DNA of 7,659 nt, taken from the NCBI GenBank assembly GCA_947630355.1, contig CANRHJ010000091.1, positions 1 to 7,659 on the forward strand. The letters run 5' to 3'. Origin of the DNA: Candidatus Gastranaerophilales bacterium. Lineage in GTDB: Bacteria > Cyanobacteriota > Vampirovibrionia > Gastranaerophilales > Gastranaerophilaceae. This document shows, piece by piece, positions 5,241-7,659 of this stretch. Within the stretch, counting starts at the first letter, position 1. The number at the start of each line of letters is the position of its first letter. A model generated the notes under the pieces. The model did no database searches. It worked only from the letters and a program-made list of their open reading frames with translations, and was not told where the DNA came from. Both the position numbers and the translations under genes were made by a program.

Positions 5241-6683
5241 ATGGCATCAGTATATACAGTGATACTAGCGGGCGGAGCAGGCAGCAGACTATGGCCGTTA
5301 TCAAGAGAGACATATCCCAAGCAGATGTTTAAGCTTGATGATAATTATACATTGTTTCAAAAGACATTTTTAAGGGCTGCATCGGTAATAGATGATAAGA
5401 ATATAATAACGGCAACAAATGTAAAGCATGCATCATCAATAAAGCAGCAATTGAAGGAACTGCAAGATAAGTTTTGCCGAAAAAAGCCATATACAATGCT
5501 TACGGAACCCATATTTAGGAATACGGCGCCGGCATTAACGTTAGCTGTCAAATACATAAGAAAAAAGACACGGGAGTTTGTAAGTATACCGATAATAATA
5601 GTATTACCTTCAGATCATGTTATAACAGACCGAATTGCGTTTGCCGAGTTCATAGAAAAAGGAATAAATCTTGCCAAAAACGGATATATAGTCACATACG
5701 GTCAGGAAACAAATACATCCGATGAAAATTTCGGTTATATAAAAGCAAGAAAAAATAAGGTAATAAGTGAGATAGAGCCTGATGCTTTAAAGGTAAGCCA
5801 ATTTATAGAAAAGCCGAAAACAAAAGACGAGAAGGAAAAACTTAAAGGTAAATTATATGTAAATACCGGTATATATATATTTAATTTAAGTACATATCTT
5901 GAAGAGGCGGAGAAATACGGCAAGGAATTATTAAACATTATAAACGAAGATGATATAATCGAAGGTCAACCGTCAATACCGTTGAAAATATATGAAAAAT
6001 TGCCGGATATTTCCGTTGATTATTTAATAATGGAAAAGACAAAGAAGCTTGTGACAATACCGTTTAATACAGCTTGGAAAGATATGGGTTCTTGGGATGC
6101 GATATATGATATATCCGAAAAAGACCGGAACGGAAATTATAAATACGGGAAAGCGGTAGGAATAGATACAAAAGACACCTTAATATATTCAACCTCCAAG
6201 TTAGTGGGTGCTGTAGGGCTAAAGAATAAGATAATAGCGGAAACTGAAGATGCGATATTAATAGCCGACATGAAGAAACCAAACGGGATAAAAAAGATAT
6301 ATAAAAAATTAAACGGTAAAAATGCTACAGCAAAAGAGATACATAAAACGGTATATCGTCCTTGGGGCTATTATGAAGTATTGGAAGAGGGAGAAGGATT
6401 TTTATCAAAGTGCATAACGGTAAATCCGAAATCCAAATTAAGTTTACAAAGGCATCAACACAGAAGTGAACATTGGGTAATAGTAGAAGGTACCGCGACC
6501 GTAGTTAAAGATGATAAAATATACACTCTGACACCCGGAAAGAGTATAGATATAGCACAAAAAGAAGTTCATTCGCTTCAAAATATGCAGGAAGATGAAT
6601 TAAAAGTAATAGAAATCCAGCAGGGCGAAATACTGGATGAAAATGATATAGAAAGACTTGAGGATATATACGGCAGAGTATAA
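5241..6683 (+). CDS. manC: Mannose-1-phosphate guanylyltransferase / mannose-6-phosphate isomerase (type II)
   Basis: This bifunctional cytoplasmic enzyme of 480 aa converts fructose-6-phosphate to mannose-6-phosphate and, after a mutase step, mannose-1-phosphate plus GTP to GDP-mannose. GDP-mannose is a precursor for O-antigen, capsule and GDP-fucose. The N-terminal nucleotidyltransferase shows ILAGGAGSRLWPLSRETYPKQ (8-28), EPIFRNTAPAL (89-99), VLPSDHVITD (121-130), FIEKPK (188-193), VNTGIYIF (207-214) and AWKDMGSWDAIYD (278-290). The C-terminal cupin isomerase shows YRPWGYYE (372-379) and SLQRHQHRSEHWVIVEGTA (401-419). Gln403, His405, Glu410 and His411 are in the positions expected for metal ligands, though I have not aligned them residue by residue. 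The length matches full-length ManC/CpsB/AlgA proteins. The GGGGGA site fixes the start. dxr follows after one base. The mutase partner (ManB) is not in the window. Confidence 0.95.
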   Translation: MASVYTVILAGGAGSRLWPLSRETYPKQMFKLDDNYTLFQKTFLRAASVIDDKNIITATNVKHASSIKQQLKELQDKFCRKKPYTMLTEPIFRNTAPALTLAVKYIRKKTREFVSIPIIIVLPSDHVITDRIAFAEFIEKGINLAKNGYIVTYGQETNTSDENFGYIKARKNKVISEIEPDALKVSQFIEKPKTKDEKEKLKGKLYVNTGIYIFNLSTYLEEAEKYGKELLNIINEDDIIEGQPSIPLKIYEKLPDISVDYLIMEKTKKLVTIPFNTAWKDMGSWDAIYDISEKDRNGNYKYGKAVGIDTKDTLIYSTSKLVGAVGLKNKIIAETEDAILIADMKKPNGIKKIYKKLNGKNATAKEIHKTVYRPWGYYEVLEEGEGFLSKCITVNPKSKLSLQRHQHRSEHWVIVEGTATVVKDDKIYTLTPGKSIDIAQKEVHSLQNMQEDELKVIEIQQGEILDENDIERLEDIYGRV

Positions 6684-6684
6684 A

Positions 6685-7659
6685 ATGAAAAAGAATATAG
6701 TAATATTAGGTTCAACAGGTTCAATCGGCACGCAGGCATTAGAGGTAACGGACAAATTAACAAACAGGTTTAATATAATCGGTTTGTCGGCAGGTAACAA
6801 TATTGAATTGGTAAGGAAACAGGCGGAAAAGTATCATCCTAAATATTTTTGTGTTGAGAAAGAGAAGGATGCGAAAGAACTTCAAAGCATATATAAAGAT
6901 ATAATTTTTTTATACGGTAAAGAAGGATTAATTCAATTAACGCAATTAGAGGATGTTCAGTTAATATTAGTTGCGGTATCGGGTAAAATCGGGTTAATTC
7001 CTACAATAAACGGAATAAAACATAAGAAAGATATAGCATTAGCTAATAAAGAGACATTGGTGATGGCAGGTGAAGAAGTAATGAACCTTGCAAGGATTAA
7101 TAATGTAAAAATATTGCCTGTTGACAGTGAACATAGTGCAATATTTCAATGTCTGAATAAAAGGGAAGAGGCAAAGCATTTAATAATTACATCATCAGGT
7201 GGCCCGTTTTTAAATAAAACAAAGGAGGAAATGAAATCAGCCGCCATAAATAAGGTGCTTTCACATCCAAGATGGAAGATGGGGAAAAAAATAACTGTAG
7301 ATTCCGCCACATTAATGAATAAGGGGTTGGAAGTTATAGAAGCACATCATTTGTTTAATTTTAGATATGAAGATATAAAAGTGGTAATTCATCCTCAAAG
7401 TTATATACATAGTGCTGTTGAATATCAAGATGGGAGTATAATAGCACAAATAGGAATACCGAGTATGCATATACCGATACAATATGCCCTAACATATCCT
7501 GAGAGGTGTGAAGGAATTGAAACGGAAAGTTTTGATTTCATAAAAGCGGGGAAGTTTGAGTTTTATGAACCTGATACGGAGAAATTCCCGGCATTATCAT
7601 TGGCAATTGAATCCGGGAGCAAAGGCGGGACATATCCCGTATGCTTAAATGCGGCAAAT
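6685..7659 (+). CDS. dxr: 1-deoxy-D-xylulose 5-phosphate reductoisomerase (3' end outside window)
   Basis: Dxr converts DXP to MEP with NADPH and a divalent metal, the committed step of the non-mevalonate isoprenoid pathway. That pathway feeds undecaprenyl phosphate and quinones. The window holds 325 codons of about 380-400 and ends within the NAAN(E) motif, so only the C-terminal helical region is missing. Visible motifs are the NADPH loop ILGSTGSIGTQALE (7-20), ALANKETLVMAGE (118-130), PVDSEHSAIFQ (145-155; metal ligands Asp147 and Glu149), SSGGPF (170-175), LSHPRWKMGKKITVDSATLMNKGLE (192-216; Asn212, Lys213, metal ligand Glu216) and HPQSYIHS. No stop or frameshift interrupts it. The ATG comes one base after the manC stop, with no clear Shine-Dalgarno, so translation is probably coupled to manC. 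The methionine immediately precedes the conserved NADPH strand, so no later start is plausible. Confidence 0.97.
   Translation, partial: MKKNIVILGSTGSIGTQALEVTDKLTNRFNIIGLSAGNNIELVRKQAEKYHPKYFCVEKEKDAKELQSIYKDIIFLYGKEGLIQLTQLEDVQLILVAVSGKIGLIPTINGIKHKKDIALANKETLVMAGEEVMNLARINNVKILPVDSEHSAIFQCLNKREEAKHLIITSSGGPFLNKTKEEMKSAAINKVLSHPRWKMGKKITVDSATLMNKGLEVIEAHHLFNFRYEDIKVVIHPQSYIHSAVEYQDGSIIAQIGIPSMHIPIQYALTYPERCEGIETESFDFIKAGKFEFYEPDTEKFPALSLAIESGSKGGTYPVCLNAAN

Noticed and set aside
1..7659. Mobile element, CRISPR array, tRNA or rRNA
   Set aside because: I saw no transposase, terminal repeats, regularly spaced repeats or tRNA cloverleaf; gene density leaves only three gaps of 65, 185 and 91 bases.

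Overview
The window is about 7.7 kb of AT-rich DNA (roughly one-third G+C by eye) from a Gram-negative-type bacterium. kdsB makes the activated Kdo sugar used for lipopolysaccharide. dapB (meso-diaminopimelate/lysine), anmK (anhydro-MurNAc recycling), manC (GDP-mannose) and dxr (MEP isoprenoid pathway) complete a cell-envelope theme. The combination fits an AT-rich, host-associated or anaerobic lineage; Gastranaerophilales/Melainabacteria, Elusimicrobia or similar are possible. This is an impression from composition and gene content, and the sequence does not prove a taxon.

Layout: (i) 2-2486, plus strand: the 3' end of prmA, then kdsB, then two tandem cation diffusion facilitator (CDF) paralogues, with gaps of 3, 0 and 13 bases, so probably one operon. 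(ii) 2488-3038, minus strand: two small unrecognised genes, each with a well-formed sigma70-type promoter and a Shine-Dalgarno sequence. (iii) 3224-4018, plus strand: dapB. (iv) 4019-5149, minus strand: anmK, which abuts dapB tail to tail with no base between. (v) 5241-7659, plus strand: manC, then dxr one base after it. dxr is cut by the window end. A 91-base region between anmK and manC carries two back-to-back promoters.

How the genes work together: KdsB and ManC supply nucleotide sugars for LPS or capsule. DapB supplies the diaminopimelate precursor of peptidoglycan, and AnmK returns cell-wall turnover products to amino-sugar metabolism. Dxr starts the pathway to undecaprenyl phosphate, the lipid carrier for wall and polysaccharide export. 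The CDF pair exports divalent metals and is not obviously part of this theme.

Most of the window is ordinary housekeeping, and I found no clearly new multi-gene system. The points most worth a second look are: the duplicated CDF transporters, which lack the usual C-terminal regulatory domain and have a His-rich TM2 metal site; a predicted leaderless mRNA for anmK; a marked difference in codon choice between plus- and minus-strand genes; and the two orphan small proteins.
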